A DNA stretch of 64,000 nt from Dongia_B soli (GCF_034044715.1 NZ_JAXCLW010000007.1:124001-188000), one strand, 5' to 3'. Shown: positions 9,247 through 18,194, counted from the stretch's first letter. Made by a program: numbers and translations. The notes: a model not told the origin generated them from the letters alone.

Positions 9247-11682
9247 ATGGATGTCCCCCAGGCAGCTGCCAAGAAATCGGCATCCCAGGCAGCTACGTCC
9301 GGCAATGCCCAGCCTTCCGGCAATCAGCCGGCTGGCAATCCGCCAGCGGGCAATCCGCCGGCCGGCAGCCACTCGACCGGGCAACAAGGCGCGGGACATC
9401 AGGCAGCGGGACATCAAGCAGGAGGACATCATCCGGGCGCCGCTCATGCGGTCAGTGCTGCCACTGCCGGTGCCGCATCCGGTGCGCATGCCGGCGTACC
9501 TGAGGCGGTACATGCATCCGTGCCGGTCGAATATTCCGGCCCGGTTATGCGCGACGATGGGCTGCTCGCCTGCCTGGTCATCCTGACGCGCCTGTTTGGC
9601 AATCCGAAATCGCCCGCGGCTTTGGCAGCCTCCTTGCCGATCGGCGAAGAGGGCATGACACCCGATCTCTTCCTTCGCGCTGCGGATCGTGCCGGTTTGT
9701 CCGGCAACAAAGTTCGTCGGCCGCTGGAGAAGGTCGAGGCGATGAGCCTGCCGGCCGTGCTGCTGCTGACGGAAAAGCGCGCCGTGGTCATGCTCTCTGC
9801 ACCGAAGAATGGCATGGTCGAGGTGGCGACGCCGGACAATCTCGACGGCACGCAGACCGTTCATATTGACGTGCTGTCGCAGCTTTATACCGGCCAGATG
9901 TTGCTGGTGCGGCCGAAGATCCGGCTCGATACGCGTTCTTCCGATCTGACCGAAGCGGCACCGCGCAACTGGTTCTGGAGCGAAGTGCTGAAATACACGC
10001 CGCTCTATCTTGAAGTCGTGCTGGCGGCGCTGCTTATCAACATCTTCGCCATCGCCTCGTCGATCTTCTCCATGCAGGTCTATGACCGCGTGGTCCCGAA
10101 CAAGGCCGAAGAAACTTTATGGATGCTGGTGCTCGGCATTCTGCTGATCTACGGCTTCGATTTCTCGCTGAAGACCTTGCGCGCCTATTTCCTGGACAAG
10201 GCCGGCAAGGCGCTGGATCGCAAAGTGTCATCGGCGATCTTCGAACACATCCTGTCGATCCGCATGGCGGCGGGGCCGCAATCGGCCGGCGCCTTCGCCA
10301 GCAATGTGCAATCCTACGAGACATTGCGCGACTTCTTCACCTCGGCCAGCCTGTCGGCGATGATCGATCTGCCCTTCATCCTGGTCTTCCTGCTGATCAT
10401 CGGCCTCGTCGCAGGCCCGGTCGTGGCCGTGCCGGCGGCGCTCATCCCCATCGTCATCGTGGTCAGCATCCTGGTGCAGTTCCCGATGAAGAAGGCGGTG
10501 GAGCGCTCCTACCGGGAATCGGCGCAGAAACATGCGACGCTGGTTGAATCGATCAATGGCCTCGATGCGATCAAGGCGGCCTCGGCGGAAGGGCAGATGC
10601 AGCGCGACTGGGACGGTTATGTCGCCGCGTCCTCCTCTTCGGCCGAGACCTCGAAGATGTGGTCGTCGCTCGGCATCAATTTCGTGATGCTGGCTTCCAA
10701 TCTCGCCACGACGGGCGTCATCCTCTGGGGCTGCTATCGGATCTTCGCCTCGACGCCGACCGGCGACATCCACATGACGACCGGTGCGCTGGTCGCTGCC
10801 TCGATGTTGACGGGCCGCGCCATGGCGCCGCTCGGTCAGATCGCCGGCATGATCATCCGCTTCCATCAATCCTGGACCTCGCTCAAAGGCCTCAATCGCC
10901 TGATGGAGCTTCCGGTCGAACGGCCGCGCGGCAAGGTGTTTCTGCGCCGGCCGCGGATCGAGGGGGCAATCGAATTCCGCAACGTGACGTTCAAGTATCC
11001 CGGTGCGCAGACCAGTGCACTTGACGGGATTTCTTTCCGGATCTCGCCAGGCGAGCGGGTTGGCATCGTCGGGCGCATCGGTTCCGGCAAGACCACCATC
11101 GAACGCTTGATCCTGGGGCTGTTCGAGCCGTCGGATGGGGCGGTGCTAGTCGATGGCACGGATATCCGTCAGCTCGATCCCACCGATCTGCGGCAGAATA
11201 TCGGCTGCGTGCTGCAGGATGCGCATCTCTTCTTCGGCTCGGTGAAGGATAACATCACCCTGGGCGCGCCCTATGTCGACGAGGAATCGGTGCTGCGCGC
11301 GGCGATCGTCTCCGGTGTCGATCTGTTCGTGCGCCAGCATCCACTCGGCTACGACATGCCAGTGGGGGAAAACGGCCGCATGCTCTCCGGCGGTCAGCGG
11401 CAATCGGTAGCTGTGGCGCGCGCCATGCTGCTCAATCCGCCGATCCTGCTGCTCGACGAACCGACCAGTTCGATGGATAACAGCACCGAAAATGCCTTCA
11501 AGAGCCGTCTCGGCGAGATCATCCAGGGCAAGACGGTCATTCTTGTGACCCATCGCAATTCCATGCTGGCCCTGGTCGATCGCCTGATCGTGCTGGATCG
11601 TGGCAAAGTGGTGGCGGACGGCCCGAAAGCCGGCGTGCTCGATGCGCTCATGAAGGGCCGCATCCGGGCGAATGAAGGCTGA
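9247..11682 (+). CDS. Type I secretion ABC exporter (permease-ATPase fusion, LapB-like)
   Basis: An 811-residue inner-membrane half-transporter. Residues 1-90 are a low-complexity tail rich in Pro, Gly, Ala and His. Residues 101-230 form a C39-peptidase-like domain without an obvious catalytic Cys/His pair. Several membrane segments follow at about 250-540. The nucleotide-binding domain has a Walker A at about 609 (GRIGSGKTT), the LSGGQ signature at 713, the Walker B Asp at about 737 in LLLDEP, and a THR H-loop. With the adaptor and TolC genes downstream it forms a complete type I secretion machine, most likely for the RTX adhesin ending at 6985. A degenerate C39 domain is usual for RTX exporters and is thought to bind unfolded substrate rather than cleave it. 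Confidence 0.93.
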   Translation: MDVPQAAAKKSASQAATSGNAQPSGNQPAGNPPAGNPPAGSHSTGQQGAGHQAAGHQAGGHHPGAAHAVSAATAGAASGAHAGVPEAVHASVPVEYSGPVMRDDGLLACLVILTRLFGNPKSPAALAASLPIGEEGMTPDLFLRAADRAGLSGNKVRRPLEKVEAMSLPAVLLLTEKRAVVMLSAPKNGMVEVATPDNLDGTQTVHIDVLSQLYTGQMLLVRPKIRLDTRSSDLTEAAPRNWFWSEVLKYTPLYLEVVLAALLINIFAIASSIFSMQVYDRVVPNKAEETLWMLVLGILLIYGFDFSLKTLRAYFLDKAGKALDRKVSSAIFEHILSIRMAAGPQSAGAFASNVQSYETLRDFFTSASLSAMIDLPFILVFLLIIGLVAGPVVAVPAALIPIVIVVSILVQFPMKKAVERSYRESAQKHATLVESINGLDAIKAASAEGQMQRDWDGYVAASSSSAETSKMWSSLGINFVMLASNLATTGVILWGCYRIFASTPTGDIHMTTGALVAASMLTGRAMAPLGQIAGMIIRFHQSWTSLKGLNRLMELPVERPRGKVFLRRPRIEGAIEFRNVTFKYPGAQTSALDGISFRISPGERVGIVGRIGSGKTTIERLILGLFEPSDGAVLVDGTDIRQLDPTDLRQNIGCVLQDAHLFFGSVKDNITLGAPYVDEESVLRAAIVSGVDLFVRQHPLGYDMPVGENGRMLSGGQRQSVAVARAMLLNPPILLLDEPTSSMDNSTENAFKSRLGEIIQGKTVILVTHRNSMLALVDRLIVLDRGKVVADGPKAGVLDALMKGRIRANEG

Positions 11683-11705
11683 CGGACCGGATCGGAGAAC
11701 ACCCC

Positions 11706-13031
11706 ATGGCACTGACAAATCGCGATCTCTGGATCGATCCGGCCCAAACCGAAAAGGAAGGGACGAAGCTTTTCGGCCATATCCTGCTGGCTGCCGTCGC
11801 TTTGGCGATGGTCGCCTTCGTCGTTTGGGCGAATTTCGCCGAGCTCGACCAGATCACCCGCGGCGAAGGCAAGGTGGTTCCCTCCAGCGCCACCCAGCTC
11901 ATTCAAAGCGCTGAAGGCGGCATCATCAAGGACATGTTGGTGCGTGAAGGCGATATCGTCGAAGCTGGCCAGACCCTGGTCGAGCTCGATAACACGACCG
12001 TCATCACCGATGTGAACGAACTGCGTCAACGCCTCTGGACCGGGCTGGCTGCCACCGCCCGCTTGCAGGCTGAGATTGACGGCAAGACTCCAGAACAGAT
12101 CCAATTCGATCCGGAACTGGTGGCCAACGCCCCCGAAGTTGCCAATGCCGAGCGGAGCATCGCCCAGATTCGGAAACAGCAGCTTCAGTCACAAATCGCC
12201 ACGCTGGAGGATACGATCGAGCAGCGACAACAGGAATTGCGCTCGATTGATGTCAAGGTTTCCTCCTCCCAGGTCAGCCTCGGTCTTGCCCAGAAGCGGG
12301 CGGCCTTGCAGCAGAGGGTCTTTGCTTCGGGCGCCGGTTCGGAAGCGGAATACATTGCCGCGCAGCAGGAAGTGCAGCGGATCGTCACCGATATCGCGAC
12401 GGCCGAAGCTTCCCGCCCGCCCGCCCGCGCGGCTTTGCAGGAAGCGCAGAGCAAGCAGCGGGAAGCCACGGCGACATTCCGGGCCGATGCGGCCCAGGAA
12501 CTGGCCAAGCATCGGGCCGATCTGGCTTCCGTCACGCAGTTGCTGAAGGGCGGCACGACGAAGCTCGGCCATCAGGTGCTGCGCTCGCCGGTGCATGGGA
12601 CCGTCAAGGAAATCAAAATGCGGACGGTCGGCGGTGTTGCACAGCCGGCACAGGAGATCATGGAAATCGTCCCGATCGAGGACACTTTGCTTATCGAGGC
12701 GCAGATTCGGCCGCAGGATCGCGGCTTCATTGCGCCGGATCAGCATGCCAAGGTCAAAATTACTGCATATGATTTCTCAATTTATGGTGGACTCGAAGCC
12801 AAAGTGGAGCAAATCAGCGCCGACGCCATCGAGAACGAAAAGAAGGAGATGTTCTTCCGTGTCAGGCTGCGAACCGATAAGAATTTTCTCATCGGAAAGG
12901 AAGGTCAGCAGCTACCTATCATCCCGGGTATGACCGCGACGGTAGATATTCTGACTGGTAAGAAAACAGTCCTAGACTACCTGTTGAAGCCGATCCTGAA
13001 AGCAAGGCAGACGGCTTTTACAGAACGCTAA
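11706..13031 (+). CDS. HlyD-family periplasmic adaptor of type I secretion
   Basis: A 441-residue protein starting 23 bases after the ABC exporter, with GGAG upstream of the ATG. It has a short cytoplasmic N-terminus, one membrane segment (about residues 26-46), a split lipoyl-like region (EGKVVPSS near 58 and a matching V-x-S-P-V-H-G-T near 290), a long coiled-coil middle rich in Q, E, A and R (about 95-270), and a C-terminal beta-barrel region. This is the usual size and layout for membrane fusion proteins that bridge the ABC exporter to TolC. It should be translated with the exporter and act in the same complex. Confidence 0.93.
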   Translation: MALTNRDLWIDPAQTEKEGTKLFGHILLAAVALAMVAFVVWANFAELDQITRGEGKVVPSSATQLIQSAEGGIIKDMLVREGDIVEAGQTLVELDNTTVITDVNELRQRLWTGLAATARLQAEIDGKTPEQIQFDPELVANAPEVANAERSIAQIRKQQLQSQIATLEDTIEQRQQELRSIDVKVSSSQVSLGLAQKRAALQQRVFASGAGSEAEYIAAQQEVQRIVTDIATAEASRPPARAALQEAQSKQREATATFRADAAQELAKHRADLASVTQLLKGGTTKLGHQVLRSPVHGTVKEIKMRTVGGVAQPAQEIMEIVPIEDTLLIEAQIRPQDRGFIAPDQHAKVKITAYDFSIYGGLEAKVEQISADAIENEKKEMFFRVRLRTDKNFLIGKEGQQLPIIPGMTATVDILTGKKTVLDYLLKPILKARQTAFTER

Positions 13032-13183
13032 AAATTTGATGCAAGTTATGGATGAAACTGATACAACTTCGTCGGACGCGTAAACTTAACGCTTCATTAA
13101 CACTTCTGGCCGGACCATCGAGAGCGGCAAAGAAGGATAGGCGTTAGGCTTTTCGACCGTTGTTACTTGGGGGATTAACCATC

Positions 13184-14578
13184 ATGAATCGGATTATGAC
13201 GTCGCGCAGCCGCCGGGCTGTTCTGATGGGCGCTGTGTTGGCTGGTGTCTGCGCTGCTTTCGTCGCGCCGCAGGGTGCTTCAGCGATGTCGCTGAAGGAC
13301 GCAGTTTCGCTGGTGGTTCAAACCAATCCAGACATCAACGGTGCACAGCGTAACCGTCGGGCGATCGATTACGAATTGCGTCAGGCGCGCGGCCTTTATT
13401 ATCCGCAGATCGACGTACAGCTCCAGGGCGGTCCGGAATGGACTGAGAGCAGCACGGTTGATGCCGGCGATCCGTCCCTCGACCAGAGCCCCGATGATAA
13501 TGGCCGCTGGCTGATGCGCGGTGATGCCAACATCACCCTGCAGCAAACCATTTTTGACGGCTTCAATCGCGAAAGCGAGGTCGAGCGGCAGAAGTCTCGC
13601 ATCGGCTCGGCGGCCAATGTCGTACAAGACAAGAGCGAGATTCAGGGCCTCGATGCGATTCGTTTCTATCTCGACGTGCTGCGCAATCAGGAACGCGTCC
13701 TCAATGCCGAGGAGAACGTGAAGGCGCATGAAGACACGCTGGGTCTGGTACAGAAGCGCGCCGAATTGGGCGGCGGCAATATCGCCGACGTCCGTCAGGC
13801 CGAAGCGCGTCTGGCGACGGCGCGGACCCGGCTGAAGGAAATCCAGGGTGCGCTGCGTGAATCGCAGGCGAATTTCCAGCGCACTGTGGGCGCCGTGCCG
13901 ACCGATCTCGAGCCGGCCACCTTCAGCTATGATGCGATGATCCCCGAAGATGTCGAGAAGTCGGTCGCCCATGCGATCGATGTCAGTCCGAAGGTGCAGG
14001 GCGCCAAATACGACGTCCAGGTTGCCGAACATGAAATCGGCCTCCAGGAAGCCTCGATGTATCCCAAGCTGAGCCTGCAAGCTTCCGCCGCGGTCAATCA
14101 CCACGACAACGGCGTCGAGCAGACCGGCCACAGCGCCAATGCGCTGCTGGTGCTGGACTACAACCTCTATCGCGGTGGCGCCGACCTGGCCCGGATCCGC
14201 GAATTCAAGTGGCGTAAGCAGGAAGCGCTGGATGCCGTGCGCGCGCAGGAACGCGCCGTGGCCGAAGACGTTCGCGTGTCCTGGAGTCAACGTCAGACCG
14301 CCCGCGAGACGGTCGAGACCCAGACCGAGGAATATGACAAGAACGTGGAGACCCAGAAGCTCTACGGACAGCAATTCGATATCGGTCAGCGCAGCCTGCT
14401 CGATCTGCTGAACTCGCGGAACGAAGTCTTCAATTCGAAGGACAACCTGATCACCTCTCAGTCCGACGAAGTGTTGGCGAATTTCAAGATCCTCGCGGCT
14501 CAGGGCGAATTGATCCAGGCGCTGGGTATCAGCCTGCCGAAGGAAGCGACGCCCAAGGAAGTCAGCTACGACAATTGA
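13184..14578 (+). CDS. TolC-family outer-membrane channel of the type I secretion operon
   Basis: A 464-residue protein. The ATG at 13184 is preferred over the upstream TTG at 13160 because GGGGGA sits about 10 bases before it and a normal signal peptide follows (MTSRSRRAVLMGAVLAGV, cleavage near GASA). The mature part begins with MSLKDAVSLVVQTNP, the usual TolC opening, and carries two outer membrane efflux protein repeats rich in heptad-like helices. It lies about 150 bases behind the HlyD gene and closes the secretion operon, being followed by a strong terminator. A second TolC paralogue is encoded at 16602-17972. Confidence 0.92.
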   Translation: MNRIMTSRSRRAVLMGAVLAGVCAAFVAPQGASAMSLKDAVSLVVQTNPDINGAQRNRRAIDYELRQARGLYYPQIDVQLQGGPEWTESSTVDAGDPSLDQSPDDNGRWLMRGDANITLQQTIFDGFNRESEVERQKSRIGSAANVVQDKSEIQGLDAIRFYLDVLRNQERVLNAEENVKAHEDTLGLVQKRAELGGGNIADVRQAEARLATARTRLKEIQGALRESQANFQRTVGAVPTDLEPATFSYDAMIPEDVEKSVAHAIDVSPKVQGAKYDVQVAEHEIGLQEASMYPKLSLQASAAVNHHDNGVEQTGHSANALLVLDYNLYRGGADLARIREFKWRKQEALDAVRAQERAVAEDVRVSWSQRQTARETVETQTEEYDKNVETQKLYGQQFDIGQRSLLDLLNSRNEVFNSKDNLITSQSDEVLANFKILAAQGELIQALGISLPKEATPKEVSYDN

Positions 14579-14609
14579 TTGCCGGCCAACTGATCGGCCA
14601 ACGGATCGA

Positions 14610-14634
14610 CCCCGGCAGCGATGCCGGGGTTTTT
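14610..14634 (+). terminator. Intrinsic terminator of the secretion operon
   Basis: A perfect 7-bp stem CCCCGGC (14610-14616) / GCCGGGG (14623-14629) with a six-base loop is followed by five T residues. It lies 31 bases after the tolC stop codon. Confidence 0.88.
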
Positions 14635-14787
14635 CTTTGTCCGATTGAGATCATCATCCGAGAGATGTTCCGGCCGAACGATCTTTGGCCGAAGGCAGCA
14701 TCGAGCCGCCGACGGCGGCGTAGCACGCGATGCGACAATCGGGCGCGGAAGAGGGAGAATCGGATGCTGGGGTGCGGCGGTCAGGAA

Positions 14788-14861
14788 TGGAGGCCCGGGC
14801 CGGAATCGAACCGACGTACGAGGATTTGCAGTCCTCTGCATGGCCACTCTGCCACCGGGCC
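14788..14861 (-). tRNA. tRNA-Cys (anticodon GCA)
   Basis: Read on the minus strand, the 74-base gene has a 7-bp acceptor stem (GGCCCGG / CCGGGCC), an anticodon stem-loop containing CTGCAAA with anticodon GCA, a T arm containing GGTTCGATTCC, and an encoded 3' CCA (14788-14790). All arms pair as expected. A near-consensus promoter lies about 37 bases upstream. Confidence 0.95.
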
Positions 14862-14864
14862 AAA

Positions 14865-14880
14865 AGCCGCTATAGCGGCT
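14865..14880. repeat. 16-bp perfect palindrome in the tRNA-Cys leader
   Basis: AGCCGCTATAGCGGCT is a perfect 8+8 palindrome ending three bases before the mature tRNA 5' end and followed on the tRNA strand by TTT. It lies in the predicted 5' leader, where it could form a hairpin before RNase P processing or bind a protein dimer. Confidence 0.7.
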
Positions 14881-14897
14881 TGTTCTTGGCGCTGGGA

Positions 14898-14926
14898 CGT
14901 ATAGAGCCATCATGCTGTCGGGTCAA
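14898..14926 (-). promoter_or_regulatory. sigma-70 promoter of tRNA-Cys
   Basis: On the minus strand TTGACC (14926-14921) and TATACG (14903-14898) are spaced by 17 bases. The position predicts a start about 30 bases before the tRNA. It is a close match to the housekeeping consensus. Confidence 0.6.
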
Positions 14927-15517
14927 GCGGCGGTCGCTTGGGGGGGCCTATATCGCGTCTCGGTGATCGCGGGATCGCGCATTGGGACAGCGCCGTCGAT
15001 ATGGGCGAATTGGCGTCTCGCCATGGCCGTCAGGCGGCGGGTTGCAGGATCGGCAAGCTGGCTGCAAGCCGGGTCGCGAAACTCAATATGATGGGCGAAT
15101 CGATTCCCCGGAGTGGTAGTCCGGCGAATTGCCGGCTGCAGGAGAGAGAGCGTAGGAAATGTCCTTTTGCCGCGTGTAATTGAAGTTTCACGGCGGTGGC
15201 GGCGGGATGTCTTAAGGCTGGGAATGGCGATCGAAGATGCCGCTGGTGCCGGGCTTGCGGTAACCCAAGGTTAAGCAGCTTACAGCTATGCAAGTGAGCG
15301 GGAGGGGCAGGCATTGGGCGAATGCCCCCAAGCGAGCCCTCCCATTGTCACCGGCGGGCGGAGGCTCTATAACGACCGCACAAAGGTTAATATCTGGGCT
15401 GCTGGCGGCCCTGCGACCTGGACGACGCAACCGAACGGCGCAAGCGCTGTTGCTGTCGCGGTTCATTGCCGGTCAGGTAGGTCGCATCAGGCCAGCTGGC
15501 GCCGATGAGGATGAGAA
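14927..15517. other. Long intergenic region between tRNA-Cys and the PCMT gene
   Basis: No gene family, tRNA or repeat was recognised here. Open frames on both strands look like random GC-rich frames without good ribosome-binding sites. The only supported element is the promoter at 15345-15373 for the downstream gene. Confidence 0.6.
15345..15373 (+). promoter_or_regulatory. sigma-70 promoter of the PCMT-rhodanese-TolC group
   Basis: TTGTCA (15345-15350) and TATAAC (15368-15373) are spaced by 17 bases and face the PCMT gene. The implied 5' leader is about 140 bases long. Confidence 0.5.
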
Positions 15518-16174
15518 ATGCAGATGTCGTTTGCCGCTGCGCGTCAGCATATGATCGACAGCCAGATTCGAACCAACAAGGTTATCGATGATCGCCTGTT
15601 GGAAGCATTGCGCGAATTGCCGCGCGAAGCTTTCGTGCCCGACAATGTAAAGGTGCGGGCTTATGTGGATGACGACCTGCCCTTGGGCAATGGCCGTTAC
15701 CTGACCGAGCCGATGGTCGTTGCCCGCCTTCTGCAATCGGCTGACGTCAAGCCCACCGATATGGTGCTGGTTGCTGCCGCCGGCACCGGTTATGCGGCGG
15801 GCCTGCTCTCCAAGCTCGCCAATACGGTGGTTGCCGTCGAGGCCGATCACGCCTTGAGCGAGCGTGCCGCAGCCGCCTTGCAGCAACAGGCGGCGGATAA
15901 TGTCGTCTGGCAGGAAGGCGATCCGGCGGCCGGCTTTGCCAAGCATGCTCCCTACGATGTCATCCTGATCGATGGCGGCGTCGAAATCGTTCCGGCCGCA
16001 CTGCTTGAACAATTGGCCGAGGGCGGCCGCCTGGTCACCGTTCTCTTTGAAGGCCGCGTCGGTCGTGCGGTTCTGATGATGAAGGAACGGGGTTCGGTTT
16101 CGCGGCGCGTGCTATTCGATGCCAATATTCCCCTTCTCTCGGCCTTCGCCAAACCAGCTGAATTCTCCTTCTAG
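15518..16174 (+). CDS. PCMT-family (protein-L-isoaspartate O-methyltransferase-like) protein
   Basis: A 218-residue protein with the PCMT opening (ARQHMIDSQIRTNKVID followed by LPREAFVP), then the conserved stretch up to LTEPMVVARLL and a SAM-binding loop that here reads A-A-A-G-T-G-Y-A-A instead of the usual G-x-G-S-G-Y. The glycine change suggests an altered or weakened methyltransferase. This subgroup is often found just ahead of a TolC gene in Alphaproteobacteria, as here with a rhodanese gene 7 bases downstream. A second, canonical Pcm is encoded at 46198-46863, which probably does the ordinary isoaspartate repair. The role of this copy is unknown. Confidence 0.82.
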   Translation: MQMSFAAARQHMIDSQIRTNKVIDDRLLEALRELPREAFVPDNVKVRAYVDDDLPLGNGRYLTEPMVVARLLQSADVKPTDMVLVAAAGTGYAAGLLSKLANTVVAVEADHALSERAAAALQQQAADNVVWQEGDPAAGFAKHAPYDVILIDGGVEIVPAALLEQLAEGGRLVTVLFEGRVGRAVLMMKERGSVSRRVLFDANIPLLSAFAKPAEFSF

Positions 16175-16181
16175 GTGCTTG

Positions 16182-16514
16182 ATGCCGTCCAGCGATAGCC
16201 TGCAGATCGAGCCGATTGCCGTAAAGCAGATGCTTGATCGTGGCGAAGCCGTCCGGCTCGTCGATATTCGCCAGGGCTGGGAACATAAGATCTGCCATAT
16301 CGAAGGCAGCTTGCTGCTGCCGATGGATGAGCTGCCGGCGCGAGTCGCGGAATTGCCGACCGACCGGCCGCTGATTATCGTGTGTCATCACGGCATGCGC
16401 AGCTTCCACGCCACGATGTGGCTTCGACAACATGGCTTTCCCCAGGCGACCAACCTAGCCGGTGGTGTCGATGCCTGGGCTGAACAGATCGATCCGGTAA
16501 TGGCACGGTATTAA
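16182..16514 (+). CDS. Single-domain rhodanese-like protein
   Basis: A 110-residue cytoplasmic protein starting 7 bases after the PCMT gene. It has the complete rhodanese fold signature: VRLVDIRQGWEH early, GSLLLPMDELPAR, and an active-site loop with Cys68 (C-H-H-G-M-R-S) followed by W-L-R-Q-H-G-F and NLAGGVDAWA. The catalytic cysteine is present, so sulfur transfer or a persulfide carrier role is possible. It is too short for a tandem-domain sulfurtransferase. The longer frame from 16119 overlaps the PCMT gene and lacks a better start. Position between PCMT and TolC is conserved in related bacteria as I recall. Confidence 0.88.
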   Translation: MPSSDSLQIEPIAVKQMLDRGEAVRLVDIRQGWEHKICHIEGSLLLPMDELPARVAELPTDRPLIIVCHHGMRSFHATMWLRQHGFPQATNLAGGVDAWAEQIDPVMARY

Positions 16515-16601
16515 GACCCACAGATTAGGCCCGGATTCGGCGCATCGTGCTCATCGAGGCGATCCGCTGCGATCAGGGTGGGGGGTTGGAAAGGATTAAG
16601 G

Positions 16602-17972
16602 ATGCAAAGGGGACGCAGACTCTTGTTGGCTGGCGTGGCCGTGCTTTCGCTTGGTTCCGTTTGGGCGAGGCCGGCCGCTGCGACGGATCTGGAAGATGCC
16701 TTGGCCCTCGCTTATGGCACCAATCCGACACTCGATGCCGAGCGTGCCCAGTTGCGGTCGACGGATGAAGCCGTGCCGCAGGCGCTGTCCGGCTGGCGGC
16801 CCACCGTCAGCGCCCAGGCGAATGTCGCGCGTGAATGGGTCGACCCGACCAAGCCGGCCGGCGCCAACTCGACGAATTTCTCGCCACGTACCTATGGCGT
16901 CACCGTGACCCAGCCTGTATTTCGCGGCTTCCGTACTGTGAGGGGGACCTCCGAGGCGGAAAACCAGGTGCGGGCGGAACGTCAGCGCCTCAGCAGTACG
17001 GAACAGAATGTACTTTTTTCCGCCGTTCAAGCCTATATGGGCGTGGTGCGGGACAAGGCCATCCTCGACCTGAATGAAAACAACGTCAAAGTGCTGCAGG
17101 CCCAGCTCGAATCGACTGAGGACCAGTTTCAGGTCGGTGAGCTGACCCGTACCGACGTAGCGCAGGCGAAATCGAGCTTGCAGGGCGCCATCGCCGATCG
17201 CATGGCGGCGGAGGGCGATCTCAAGACGTCCCGCGCGACCTACCGCCAAGTGATCGGCGCCGAGCCGGTCGATCTCAAGATGCCGGTGCCGAAACTCAAT
17301 TTGCCGGCGACGAAGGACGAGGCCGTGGTGCAGGCGCGCAACGTGCCGGATGTCAATGCGGCACAGTTCGATCAGAAGGCCGCCAAGGACCAGGTCGACG
17401 TCACCTTCGGCCAGATGCTGCCGGAAGTCTCCGTCCAAGGCAGTTTCCAGCGCAACGAGGACGATAATTTCGGCACCACGAATTCAAATGCCGGCGTAGT
17501 GATGGGCGTGGTGACCATTCCGCTCTATCAGGCCGGCAATGTCGAATCTCAGGTGCGCCAGTCGAAACAGCAATATTACCGCAGCCGCCGTCTTGTTGAC
17601 GAAGCGCTGCGCAATGCCGAGCAGCAGGCAATTGCGGCATGGCAGGCGCTCGATACTGCCAATGCCCAGATATCTGCCTTCCAGGAACAGGTGACGGCGG
17701 CCAAGATCGCGCTCGATGGCATCCGCCAGGAACAGCAGGTCGGTGCACGTACCATCATCGACGTCTTGGACCAGGAACAGGCCTATCTCAATGCGGAAGT
17801 GAACTTGGTCAGCGCGCAAACCAATCAGGTCGTGGCGCAGTATCAGTTGCTCAGCGCGATCGGGCGCTTAACCGCGAGAGAGCTGGCGCTGAAGGTCGAT
17901 CACTATGATCCGACCAAGCACTACAACGAAGTCCGCGATAAGTTCATCGGCATCGGTCCATCAGTCGAATAA
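16602..17972 (+). CDS. tolC: Second TolC-family outer-membrane protein
   Basis: A 456-residue protein. The start at 16602 has AAAGGA 6 bases upstream and gives a clean signal peptide (RRLLLAGVAVLSLGSVWARPAAA). The mature protein begins TDLEDALALAYGTNPTLDA and has two helical-hairpin repeats with alternating beta strands, typical of TolC trimers. Near the end comes the family hallmark Q-x-V-G-A-R-T-x-x-D-V-L-D-x-E, then LVSAQTN and YQLLSAIGRLTA. That wording is closer to the general TolC of Alphaproteobacteria than the copy at 13184, which lacks it. It probably serves multidrug efflux and perhaps other exporters. Confidence 0.92.
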   Translation: MQRGRRLLLAGVAVLSLGSVWARPAAATDLEDALALAYGTNPTLDAERAQLRSTDEAVPQALSGWRPTVSAQANVAREWVDPTKPAGANSTNFSPRTYGVTVTQPVFRGFRTVRGTSEAENQVRAERQRLSSTEQNVLFSAVQAYMGVVRDKAILDLNENNVKVLQAQLESTEDQFQVGELTRTDVAQAKSSLQGAIADRMAAEGDLKTSRATYRQVIGAEPVDLKMPVPKLNLPATKDEAVVQARNVPDVNAAQFDQKAAKDQVDVTFGQMLPEVSVQGSFQRNEDDNFGTTNSNAGVVMGVVTIPLYQAGNVESQVRQSKQQYYRSRRLVDEALRNAEQQAIAAWQALDTANAQISAFQEQVTAAKIALDGIRQEQQVGARTIIDVLDQEQAYLNAEVNLVSAQTNQVVAQYQLLSAIGRLTARELALKVDHYDPTKHYNEVRDKFIGIGPSVE

Positions 17973-18194
17973 GCGTAAATATCTACATATAGTGGTCGTA
18001 ATTGTTGTGCTTCCAATTCCTTGAGTAAGGATCGTGAAGCGGATAGGATGGAGTTCGGAATTGTCGGTCAGGCGCATCGTCTCGATCAGGCGATCGTTGC
18101 GGAAGCGCGATACTTGCCTGGTGAATGGGATTTGGCCGTTTTTCCGGATAATTGAACAGTCGTGCCACCGTTGTTTCCGCGAGGGTCCCGGAGA

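Noticed and set aside
9068..9586. 172-codon frame overlapping the ABC exporter start
   Set aside because: It is in another frame of the exporter gene with no ribosome-binding site; the exporter protein is clearly the real product.
14788..14861. tRNA-Cys as an integration site for a mobile element
   Set aside because: No integrase gene and no second copy of the tRNA 3' end were found nearby; flanking genes look like ordinary chromosome.
14938..15554. Several open frames of 80-90 codons after tRNA-Cys
   Set aside because: No ribosome-binding sites, no recognisable domains, overlapping frames on both strands; they look like random GC-rich frames.
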